A stretch of 22,841 bases of DNA from Sphingobacteriia bacterium (GTDB lineage Bacteria > Bacteroidota > Bacteroidia > NS11-12g > UBA955). The DNA is taken from contig JAGKXC010000027.1 in the NCBI GenBank assembly GCA_021151535.1, forward strand, positions 1-22,841, written 5' to 3'. This document shows, piece by piece, positions 15,278 through 21,932 of the stretch; position 1 is the stretch's first letter; each line of letters opens with the position of its first letter. The notes below the pieces were generated by a model. That model was not told the DNA's origin. It saw nothing but the letters and a program-made list of their open reading frames with translations, and did not search any database. A program made the translations under genes and the position numbers.

Positions 15278-16306
15278 TTAATGAGTTCGCGTCATCGATT
15301 CTGGTGTTACGATGATAAAATCAGCTATGTTACTGTTGTTTTTATCAAATGTTGTTACGTCTGTTTGGGTGCGTGTGCTGATCGTAATTATCTTTAATGG
15401 CCATTGTGTTGCCATGGGGTTTTGCTTATAATAAGTATTCAAGTACCATTCGATACTTTGGTGATTATCACTATGGTAACACCCATTGTAATGAATAAAA
15501 ATCGGAGCGCCCTTGGAGGTATTCGCAGATAATTGAGAGAAAGTTTTGATGGTTTCAGAAGCCATGGTAGCATCTTTGATTGCCTGACTCATGGCCAAAT
15601 TAGAAGTGGCTGGCATTCCATGTCCTCCAACCGCCTTTGAAATTTCTGCGTAGCAAGACAATGTACTATCGTAAGGGAATGGGGTTGTAGCGAAGAGGGT
15701 TTTTTCTGTTAACGGTAAGGTATCTAATGCTTTGTATCCACCTTTGTACATCAATCGGGCGTATTTACGTGGAATATTGGTTGCGATAAATGGAAGATTA
15801 TTGTCTTTAGCAAAATCCACCAAAGGCTTGTAATCCGTTTTGAAATTCGGCCAAAGTTGGGTAGATTTTTTCAGTTTTTCATAAGCATCGTTGCCGCCAC
15901 CAAACATACCGCCTTGGTTGCTTTGGGTATCAGGATCTAATAAATAGGCATTTAATGCTTGTTGCTGGTTGGTTTCAAACATCTCTGCACCCAAAATCAT
16001 ATTTTGGCTAGTTTGATATAAGTCTGATGTAGTTTGATATTGAAGCCAATGGGCGATAGGATTATCGTGGTATTCGCCATACAAAACAACCGTTATCTGG
16101 TTTGGTTTCAGTTCCTTTTTTATCGTGTTCAACATTTTGGCATAGGTAATTTTTTTACCTTTTGAATCATACAATTGAACGGCGACAACCTGGTCTGGTT
16201 TAATAGCCACAGTAGGTTCATTTTGTTGGTGCTGAGCATGTAGTTCGGAAGAAGCAATTGAACTTCCGGCAATTAGCATGATAATAGCTTTATGAATGAA
16301 TTTCAT
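15278..16306 (-). CDS. ChaN-like haem-binding/uptake family protein, exported
   Basis: 342-residue exported protein. The ATG at 16306 is chosen because a signal peptide follows at once (MKFIHKAIIMLIAGSSIAS, cleavage near HAQ); the open frame extends 33 codons upstream into the preceding gene, which is not credible. The ChaN/Tiki-superfamily pattern is present: VVLYGEYHDNPIAHWLQ (74-89), ILGAEMFE (104-111), and C-terminal IHYNGCYHSDNHQSIEWYL (271-289). Family members have been linked to haem binding and iron uptake, and the wider superfamily resembles metalloproteases. The His and Glu residues seen here (Glu78, His80, Glu108) fit that pattern. The specific role here is unproven. It lies between the galactanase and kdsC genes. 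Confidence 0.85.
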   Translation of the reverse strand: MKFIHKAIIMLIAGSSIASSELHAQHQQNEPTVAIKPDQVVAVQLYDSKGKKITYAKMLNTIKKELKPNQITVVLYGEYHDNPIAHWLQYQTTSDLYQTSQNMILGAEMFETNQQQALNAYLLDPDTQSNQGGMFGGGNDAYEKLKKSTQLWPNFKTDYKPLVDFAKDNNLPFIATNIPRKYARLMYKGGYKALDTLPLTEKTLFATTPFPYDSTLSCYAEISKAVGGHGMPATSNLAMSQAIKDATMASETIKTFSQLSANTSKGAPIFIHYNGCYHSDNHQSIEWYLNTYYKQNPMATQWPLKIITISTRTQTDVTTFDKNNSNIADFIIVTPESMTRTH

Positions 16307-16346
16307 GTATTTATTTTCGTAAAATTTGCAATGTAGCTCTTCAAAG

Positions 16347-17477
16347 TTATTGGGTTTTTGTCCAATTTCCATATGCAGCTTCCAGCGGTTTACCTGAAAA
16401 ATCAAATAGGCACATATTTTCCCAAGATGAGGTGTTGTTCAATTGAAAGGTATTTTTTCCAAACCAAGCGGGCTCCCAATAGGCGATTCCTTTGTAATGT
16501 TTTTTACCAGCAAGTAATTGAACCGTTTTAAACAACCATTTATTTTGGCTCTTAGCTTGGGCGGCATACCCTGCACACAATTGCGAAATTCCGCCAACCA
16601 CATTGGTTTCATTATCTACAAATGAAAGGGTAAAAGGGTAGGCAATTTCTGCGATCATGAAAGGTTTGCCGGTAAAATAGGCTGTGTTTTCAAAAAGGTT
16701 AAACAGATTTTCGGGATCGCAACCATGCCATAATCCGTAATAGGAGAACCCCCAAATATCAAAATCTAGTTCTAATTTTTTGATTTCTTCAATGGTATAA
16801 TACAAATTAATATCGCCAGCAAGGTGAAAGATAATTTTGGTTTCGGGCGATAATTTTCTAACTACATTCGATGCGGAATCATACACGGTTTTGAAGTTTT
16901 TGAATCCAGTTGCTGATTTCCAAAATCCACAGGTTGGCCATAAAAATCCGTTGGTTACTTCATTTCCAATTTGGATATATTGGGGGAGTACGTGGTTTTC
17001 TTTTAGTATGGACAATTGACTTCTTATGAATTGTGCCACATATGTTGCCAGCGAATCAACGTTGTTGTTTTTGAACGAAGCTGGGATTTGTTGATTTCCA
17101 GGATCCGCCCAAACATCTGATAAATGAAAATCTAACCAAGTTTGCAGTGATTTTTGTTTACAAAGCTGGGATGTTTGGATAATTTGCTGAATGTTGGGAT
17201 GGGGGAATGATGCACTGCCATTGAGCAGTCTCAATCGAATTGTATTAACATGGTTTTGCTTGGCAAAATCCAAAATGTGAACATCGAGGTTGTTGCTATC
17301 TTTTATTTTCCAAAAAGAATTGGCGGAATTGGTAGACAGATCCCAAGCGTAAATGGGGGTAATGGTATCTGTTTCGATTCGGGGTAAAGGGGGATGGGTT
17401 GGTTCTTTGCAACCTAGCAGGTTAGAAACAAAAAAAGCAAGGAACAAATGAAAATGAAGTCCCTTGCTTTTTTTCAT
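16347..17477 (-). CDS. GH53 endo-beta-1,4-galactanase, lipoprotein
   Basis: 376-residue glycosidase predicted to cleave beta-1,4-galactan side chains of pectin or related arabinogalactan. The signal ends in lipobox LLGC (Cys23), so it is probably an envelope lipoprotein. GH53 landmarks: RLRLLN at 81-86, LDFHLSDVWADPGNQ at 115-129, QIGNEVTNGFLWP at 169-181 with the acid/base Glu173, GFSYYGLWHG at 243-252, MIAEIAYPFT at 274-283 with nucleophile Glu277, and GIAYWEPAW at 330-338. The catalytic residues are intact. It starts 12 bases after the deoxyhypusine-synthase-family stop. No other galactan-utilisation gene (SusCD pair, GH2, GH43) is nearby, so it looks like a lone enzyme. Confidence 0.93.
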   Translation of the reverse strand: MKKSKGLHFHLFLAFFVSNLLGCKEPTHPPLPRIETDTITPIYAWDLSTNSANSFWKIKDSNNLDVHILDFAKQNHVNTIRLRLLNGSASFPHPNIQQIIQTSQLCKQKSLQTWLDFHLSDVWADPGNQQIPASFKNNNVDSLATYVAQFIRSQLSILKENHVLPQYIQIGNEVTNGFLWPTCGFWKSATGFKNFKTVYDSASNVVRKLSPETKIIFHLAGDINLYYTIEEIKKLELDFDIWGFSYYGLWHGCDPENLFNLFENTAYFTGKPFMIAEIAYPFTLSFVDNETNVVGGISQLCAGYAAQAKSQNKWLFKTVQLLAGKKHYKGIAYWEPAWFGKNTFQLNNTSSWENMCLFDFSGKPLEAAYGNWTKTQ

Positions 17478-17489
17478 GTTTTAAATTTT

Positions 17490-18461
17490 TTACCAGCCTA
17501 AAATCCAAGCAAACATCAATGGAGCAACAATGGTTGCATCACTTTCCACAATGAATTTTGGCGTATGAATATCCAATTTACCCCAAGTGATTTTTTCGTT
17601 GGGAACTGCACCGGAATAGCTACCATAAGAAGTAGTTGAATCGCTAATTTGACAGAAATAGCTCCAGAATGGAATGTTTTCCATTTCCATATCTTGGTAA
17701 AGCATTGGAACAACGCAGATAGGGAAATCGCCAGCAATACCACCGCCAATTTGGAAGAATCCTACCCCTTTACCTTCTGAATTCTTCACATACCAATCGG
17801 CCAACCAAGCCATATATTCGATACCGCTCTTCATGGTACTAGCCTTGAATTCATTTTTGATTACATAAGAAGCGAAGATGTTTCCCATGGTTGAATCTTC
17901 CCAACCGGGAACAACAATAGGCAAATTTCTTTCTGCGGCCGCTAGCATCCAAGAATCTTTGGGATCGATTTCATAGTATTGCTCCAGTTCTCCACTCAAC
18001 AAAATTTTATACATGTATTCGTGTGGGAAATATCTTTCTCCTGAATCGTCAGCAGCTTTCCATATGCCGTGAATGTGCTTTTGCAATCGGCGAAATGCCT
18101 CTTCTTCTGGAATACAAGTGTCAGTAACACGGTTGAAGTGGTTTTCTAACAAATCCCACTCGTCTTGCGGACTTAAATCGCGATAATGAGGAACTCTTTT
18201 ATAATGGTTATGAGCCACCAAATTCATGATATCTTCTTCGAGGTTGGCACCTGTGCAAGAAATGATATCTACTTTTCCTTGGCGAATCATTTCTGCCAAG
18301 CTTTTACCCAATTCGGCTGTACTCATGGCACCGGCTAAAGTAACCATCATTTTACCACCTTCAGTTAAGTGTGTTTCGTAACCTTTGGCAGCATCAACCA
18401 ATGCAGCTGCATTAAAATGCAGGTAATGTTTTTCTATGAATTGTGAAATTGGACCTTTCAT
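17490..18461 (-). CDS. Deoxyhypusine-synthase-family protein
   Basis: 323-residue cytoplasmic protein of the deoxyhypusine synthase fold, which moves an aminobutyl group from spermidine in an NAD-dependent reaction. Visible: MVTLAGAMSTAELG (39-52), IISCTGANLEEDIMNLVAH (66-84), PIVVPGWEDSTMGN (181-194), VGFFQIGGGIAGDFP (233-247), and SYGSYSGAVPNEKITWGKL (278-296). Lys295 of TWGKL aligns with the substrate-binding lysine of eukaryotic enzymes. Bacteria have no eIF5A, so the acceptor is not the classic one; some bacterial relatives are thought to make polyamines such as homospermidine. It has its own -7 element 7 bases before the ATG and lies 33 bases after the LOG-family gene. Family call is strong, reaction uncertain. 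Confidence 0.88.
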   Translation of the reverse strand: MKGPISQFIEKHYLHFNAAALVDAAKGYETHLTEGGKMMVTLAGAMSTAELGKSLAEMIRQGKVDIISCTGANLEEDIMNLVAHNHYKRVPHYRDLSPQDEWDLLENHFNRVTDTCIPEEEAFRRLQKHIHGIWKAADDSGERYFPHEYMYKILLSGELEQYYEIDPKDSWMLAAAERNLPIVVPGWEDSTMGNIFASYVIKNEFKASTMKSGIEYMAWLADWYVKNSEGKGVGFFQIGGGIAGDFPICVVPMLYQDMEMENIPFWSYFCQISDSTTSYGSYSGAVPNEKITWGKLDIHTPKFIVESDATIVAPLMFAWILGW

Positions 18462-18468
18462 GTGAGTA

Positions 18469-18476
18469 CAAAGATA
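18469..18476 (-). promoter_or_regulatory. Bacteroidota -7 promoter element for the DHS-family gene
   Basis: On the minus strand TATCTTTG matches TAnnTTTG exactly and ends 7 bases before the ATG at 18461, suggesting a leader of only 0-3 nt. It sits in the 33-base gap after the LOG-family gene, so this gene can be transcribed apart from LOG. Confidence 0.5.
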
Positions 18477-18494
18477 TTTATTTTTCTGTGAGCT

Positions 18495-19238
18495 TTATTT
18501 TTCACCCAACCACCATTTTCTTCTATAGGAATTGTACTTGGGTGCATGTTGATGAATTCTTGCTAAAAGAAAATTCATGGCTTCCTCTGGATTGTCTGTG
18601 ATAAGGTACAAATCATGATCTTCATGCGAAATTGCGTGTTTGGCTTCCATGAATTTCAATTGTTCTACCATATTATGCCAGTATTCAGTTCCAAAAAGCA
18701 CAATAGGATATTGTGGTATTTTGTTGCACTGAACCAAGGTATAAGCCTCGAAAAGTTCATCCAAAGTACCCAAACCTCCGGGCATAATAACGAAACCCAC
18801 GGAGTATTTGAACAATAACACTTTTCTAACAAAGAAATAACGAATATTTACCCAAACATCTAAATAAGGATTGGGTTTTTGTTCAAAAGGAAGTTCAATG
18901 TTAATACCAATGGTATGTCCACCTACAGATTTCGCACCCCTTGATGCGGCTTCCATAATTCCAGGACCTCCGCCGGTTACAACGTTAAACCCTGCAGCCG
19001 CCACTCTGGCGCCCATTTGAAATCCTTGTTGATAGTAGGCATTGTCCTCTTTGAATCGAGCAGAACCAAAAATGGAAACACACGGACCTTCAAAGTGCAA
19101 TTTCCTGAAACCTTTGATGAATTGGGTAAAAACAGACCAAGCGAAACCCAATTCTGTAATTCGGTTTCTTGGTCCTTCGAAAGCGCGCAAATCGTTGTTT
19201 CGATCGAAAGAAGAATTTTTATTTTCTGAGGAATTCAT
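18495..19238 (-). CDS. LOG-family nucleotide 5'-monophosphate phosphoribohydrolase
   Basis: 247-residue protein of the LOG (Lonely Guy) / TIGR00730 type, which cleaves N-glycosidic bonds of nucleoside monophosphates, including cytokinin ribotides in some members. The Rossmann-like core carries SIFGSAR at 55-61, VVTGGGPGIMEAASRGA at 86-102 and the signature MPGGLGTLDELFEAYTLVQ at 152-170, with the Arg and Glu residues used for catalysis in the family. The N-terminal 30 residues are polar, and the C-terminus is basic (YRRKWWLGEK). This corresponds to the larger LOG subclass common in bacteria. The physiological substrate cannot be told from sequence. The ATG at 19238 is preceded by a 199-base gap that holds the ndk terminator. 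Confidence 0.9.
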   Translation of the reverse strand: MNSSENKNSSFDRNNDLRAFEGPRNRITELGFAWSVFTQFIKGFRKLHFEGPCVSIFGSARFKEDNAYYQQGFQMGARVAAAGFNVVTGGGPGIMEAASRGAKSVGGHTIGINIELPFEQKPNPYLDVWVNIRYFFVRKVLLFKYSVGFVIMPGGLGTLDELFEAYTLVQCNKIPQYPIVLFGTEYWHNMVEQLKFMEAKHAISHEDHDLYLITDNPEEAMNFLLARIHQHAPKYNSYRRKWWLGEK

Positions 19239-19382
19239 ATAAAATGAATGGTATTAGATTCAATTGTGAATAGGCAAAGAATTCACCAAAATCGGTAGAA
19301 TTAATTGGAATATTCAACAAATATAGGGAGTAATGGGGGTTTTTTCGGGCGATTAAAAAGTGAAATTGGAGGAATTAGACAT

Positions 19383-19414
19383 AAAAAAGGCTGCCTTCGA
19401 GGAAAGCAGCCTTT
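19383..19414 (-). terminator. Intrinsic terminator after ndk
   Basis: Arms AAAGGCTGC (19386-19394) and GCAGCCTTT (19406-19414) pair across an 11-base loop. On the minus strand the hairpin runs into a U tract (A6 on the plus strand at 19383-19388). It lies 23 bases after the ndk stop codon. The rest of the gap to the LOG gene (19239-19382) shows nothing else I can support. Confidence 0.85.
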
Positions 19415-19437
19415 AGAATGTTTAATAGATTACTTAA

Positions 19438-19857
19438 TTAAAAACGCTCGTTTGCAGCGAAGAAGAAATCGCCTTCGATTTGCGCATTTTCATCGCTATC
19501 AGAACCGTGAATTGCGTTTGCATCGATGCTCTTAGCAAACAAATTACGAATAGTACCTGCTTCTGCTTTTGTTGGGTCAGTAGCACCGATCAACTTACGG
19601 AAATCTTCAACTGCGTTGTCTTTTTCTAAAATGGCAGCATAAATAGGACCGCTAATCATGAAATCAACCAAATCTTTGAAGAAAGGACGTTCGCGGTGGA
19701 TCGCATAGAATTCGCCAGCCTTTTCCTCGCTCAAACGAGTGTATTTAAGGGCAACTACTTTGAATCCAGCTTGAATGATTTGATCAAGAATTTTTCCTGC
19801 ATGTCCGTTAGCAACAGCATCAGGCTTAATCATGGTGAATGTACGATTGGTTGTCAT
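19438..19857 (-). CDS. ndk: Nucleoside diphosphate kinase
   Basis: 139-residue enzyme that moves the gamma phosphate of ATP to nucleoside diphosphates through a phosphohistidine, keeping NTP and dNTP pools balanced. TMIKPDAV (8-15, Lys11), the Kpn-loop-type region near 89-102, GTIRNLF (101-107) and the active-site NAIHGSDS with His117 (114-121) are all present. Length is normal. It is followed by its own terminator, so it is transcribed alone or with the upstream dehydrogenase-like gene, whose stop codon lies 44 bases before this ATG. Confidence 0.98.
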   Translation of the reverse strand: MTTNRTFTMIKPDAVANGHAGKILDQIIQAGFKVVALKYTRLSEEKAGEFYAIHRERPFFKDLVDFMISGPIYAAILEKDNAVEDFRKLIGATDPTKAEAGTIRNLFAKSIDANAIHGSDSDENAQIEGDFFFAANERF

Positions 19858-19901
19858 TGTTGTTATTAAAATCGCCGCAAATTTCGTAAAAAACCCACAG
19901 A

Positions 19902-21095
19902 TTATTGCACATAATCGCTTAAATATTGGAAATCGGCGGTGAGATTTCCATTTTCAGCGATGGTTGCATGTTGTAATAATTTAGAATTGGATTCCATTAG
20001 TTCCGGAATGATGTGTTGCATGAGCATTTCACCAAATTCTTCACTAGCATCTTTGGGTAATTCATTGGGTAAATTTCCAACAGCCATGATATCGATAGAA
20101 TTTTCTGTATAAGCACTGCACGGTTGTTGGGAGATTCGATTCCAACCAATTACGGGATTGGCGATACTTGTGGCTTCATAAGTAATGGGAACGGATCCGT
20201 GAATATCGCAGGAAATATCGGCGATAACTTCTGGGAATGCCTCATTGGGCAAGGTGTTTTCAGGTTTAAATAACTGGGGTAAATCGTTTGTCCAATAAAT
20301 GCCATTTACCAGCAAATCTGTTTTATGCGCATAAGGCATGAACTGGCTATGATATTCTTGATGGTGCTGATAAAAGTGCTTTGTATCCCAATGCGTTAGG
20401 GTGGGGTGTACGTATAAATCAGGAGAATTTAATTGAACAAAAACGGGTTCATTATATTGAATATGTAAATATTGATTGGGAGTAACTTCTCTAATTCTCA
20501 GGGCTCTTAACATATCCAAAGCGCCTTGTGCCACCCTTCCTCCTCCGGTAACGGCGATGCGGATTGGCGGAATTTTGGCCATCAAAGCTTGGGTAAGCAT
20601 TTCGGCGTAATTGGCGCATTGGTGGGCGGGTTTTAAGTGAAACAACTTGTGTTTCTTGCCGTACACCAATAATCCATTATAGGTACCTACCACACCCGCA
20701 TATCGCCCGAAACCCAAAACACGCTGTCCGGATTCCCAACGAAGTACTTCATAATCAATTAATTTAATGTTTTTGGCAAGGATATCTTTGAGCATTGCCT
20801 GGTTGTAAGGCTGCTTTTTGATGGTATGAGAAAAGAAAAAATAGGTCTTATCGGGAATAAGGTATTGTTTAGGTATCTCTTTGATATTAAATATGATATC
20901 GCAATCTTGCAGCGAATCTGCAACCTTTATTCCCACTTCTTTGTATTGGTCGTCAGAGAAACAACGATCTGGCGAAGATTCCACCAAAATTTGGATTTGG
21001 GGATAGCGCTGTTGCAGGGCCACACACTGAATAGGGGTAAAAGCCACGCGGTTGTCTGGGGGTGATTTTCGTTCTCTAGAAATACCGATTCGCAT
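19902..21095 (-). CDS. Saccharopine/lysine dehydrogenase-like protein (AlaDH/PNT fold)
   Basis: 397-residue NAD(P)-linked dehydrogenase of the alanine dehydrogenase / pyridine nucleotide transhydrogenase fold. It is closest in appearance to yeast-type saccharopine dehydrogenase (LYS1) and to the lysine-ketoglutarate reductase half of animal and plant LKR/SDH. Seen: RIGISRERKSPPDNRVAFTP (2-21), NIKE with Lys72, FFFSHTIKKQPYN with His90 (the catalytic Lys/His pair of the family), GFGRYAGVVGTYNGL (128-142), the Rossmann motif VTGGGRVAQGA (182-192), and ADISCDIHGSVP plus VGNLPNELPKDAS near the C-terminus. It probably acts in lysine breakdown or a related amino-acid reaction. No second half of the pathway is adjacent. 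The ATG at 21095 diverges from the SRAP gene across 92 bases. Confidence 0.82.
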   Translation of the reverse strand: MRIGISRERKSPPDNRVAFTPIQCVALQQRYPQIQILVESSPDRCFSDDQYKEVGIKVADSLQDCDIIFNIKEIPKQYLIPDKTYFFFSHTIKKQPYNQAMLKDILAKNIKLIDYEVLRWESGQRVLGFGRYAGVVGTYNGLLVYGKKHKLFHLKPAHQCANYAEMLTQALMAKIPPIRIAVTGGGRVAQGALDMLRALRIREVTPNQYLHIQYNEPVFVQLNSPDLYVHPTLTHWDTKHFYQHHQEYHSQFMPYAHKTDLLVNGIYWTNDLPQLFKPENTLPNEAFPEVIADISCDIHGSVPITYEATSIANPVIGWNRISQQPCSAYTENSIDIMAVGNLPNELPKDASEEFGEMLMQHIIPELMESNSKLLQHATIAENGNLTADFQYLSDYVQ

Positions 21096-21187
21096 GTTAC
21101 GAATTTCGTTAAAGTTTTTTATTGGGCGATAATTTTCATGAAATTGGGGTTAATTTGTAGGGTATCTATTTAGGTTTTACAAACAAA

Positions 21188-21904
21188 ATGTGTTTCAGTT
21201 ATTCCGTGAATTTGAGTGCTCAATCGTTACAGAGCAAGTTGGGAATTAACGAATTGCCCTTACCCAATCCTGGTTTTTTCTTTTCAGGATTTGACCATCC
21301 GATGTTGCCGGTAATTGCGATGATGGAACAGCAAATTGTACCTACTGTGATGCAATGGGGATTAATTCCTTCATGGACGGCAGATGCGGGTAAGGCCCAG
21401 GAGATGGGGAATTTTGGTTTAAATGCACGGGCAGAAACTGTGGATGAAAAGCCCATGTTTCGTGGGGCATGGCAGCATCATCCTTGCATTATTCCTTGTA
21501 GTGGATTTTTTGAATGGAAGGATGTTGGCGGCAAAAAGCAACCGTATTACATTCACTCCGCAGAGGCAGACTTTCTGCTTTTTGCCGGTATTTGGAGTTC
21601 ATGGATTCAGCCGCAAACGGGCGCCGAAATCCAAACCTATTCCATTATCACCACCGATGCAAATGATTTGATGGCCGAAATTCATAATGTTAAAAAAAGG
21701 ATGCCCGTAATACTTGCGGCTGAATCTGCGCTTAACTACCTCGCCGAATCGCCCGAAAACCGCCTAACCTTTTTACAACCCTGCCCTAATGAAAAAATAA
21801 CCGCATATCGCGTTTCAAATCTAGTTAGTAATTCACGAGCCAACCGAAACGTATCCAATGTGTTACAGCCATTTTCCGAAGGTTATTCACAAACGTTATT
21901 CTGA
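21188..21904 (+). CDS. SOS response-associated peptidase (SRAP / HMCES / YedK family)
   Basis: 238-residue protein that forms a covalent thiazolidine link with abasic sites in single-stranded DNA and shields them from cleavage. The sequence starts MCFSY, so Cys2 becomes the N-terminal catalytic residue after Met removal; this fixes the start at 21188. Other active-site residues are seen in GLNARAET (77-84, Asn79), CSGFFEWKD (104-112, Glu109) and AEIHNVKKRMPVIL (163-176, His166). The hydrophobic and Trp-rich core matches the family, as does length. No SOS box or LexA site is evident upstream. The lipoprotein gene follows after 28 bases but has its own promoter box. Confidence 0.95.
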   Translation: MCFSYSVNLSAQSLQSKLGINELPLPNPGFFFSGFDHPMLPVIAMMEQQIVPTVMQWGLIPSWTADAGKAQEMGNFGLNARAETVDEKPMFRGAWQHHPCIIPCSGFFEWKDVGGKKQPYYIHSAEADFLLFAGIWSSWIQPQTGAEIQTYSIITTDANDLMAEIHNVKKRMPVILAAESALNYLAESPENRLTFLQPCPNEKITAYRVSNLVSNSRANRNVSNVLQPFSEGYSQTLF

Positions 21905-21917
21905 CGATTTCTATCAC

Positions 21918-21925
21918 TATATTTG
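21918..21925 (+). promoter_or_regulatory. Bacteroidota -7 promoter element for the right-edge lipoprotein
   Basis: TATATTTG matches TAnnTTTG exactly and ends 7 bases before the ATG at 21933. It lies in the 28-base gap after the SRAP stop codon. A -33 TTTG is not evident. Confidence 0.5.
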
Positions 21926-21932
21926 CCGCCCA

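Noticed and set aside
16307..16405. N-terminal extension of the ChaN-like protein overlapping the GH53 gene
   Set aside because: It would overlap the end of the galactanase gene by 59 bases and place 33 residues before an obvious signal peptide.
17490..19238. LOG plus DHS-family pair as a cytokinin or polyamine gene system
   Set aside because: The DHS-family gene has its own promoter box and the two families have no established shared pathway; adjacency alone is not enough.
16840..21140. Recurring GGGCGAT(A)ATTTTC-like strings (near 16845, 19345 and 21124)
   Set aside because: One copy is in coding sequence, the others differ in flanks and spacing, and none sits in a consistent position relative to a gene; judged coincidental.
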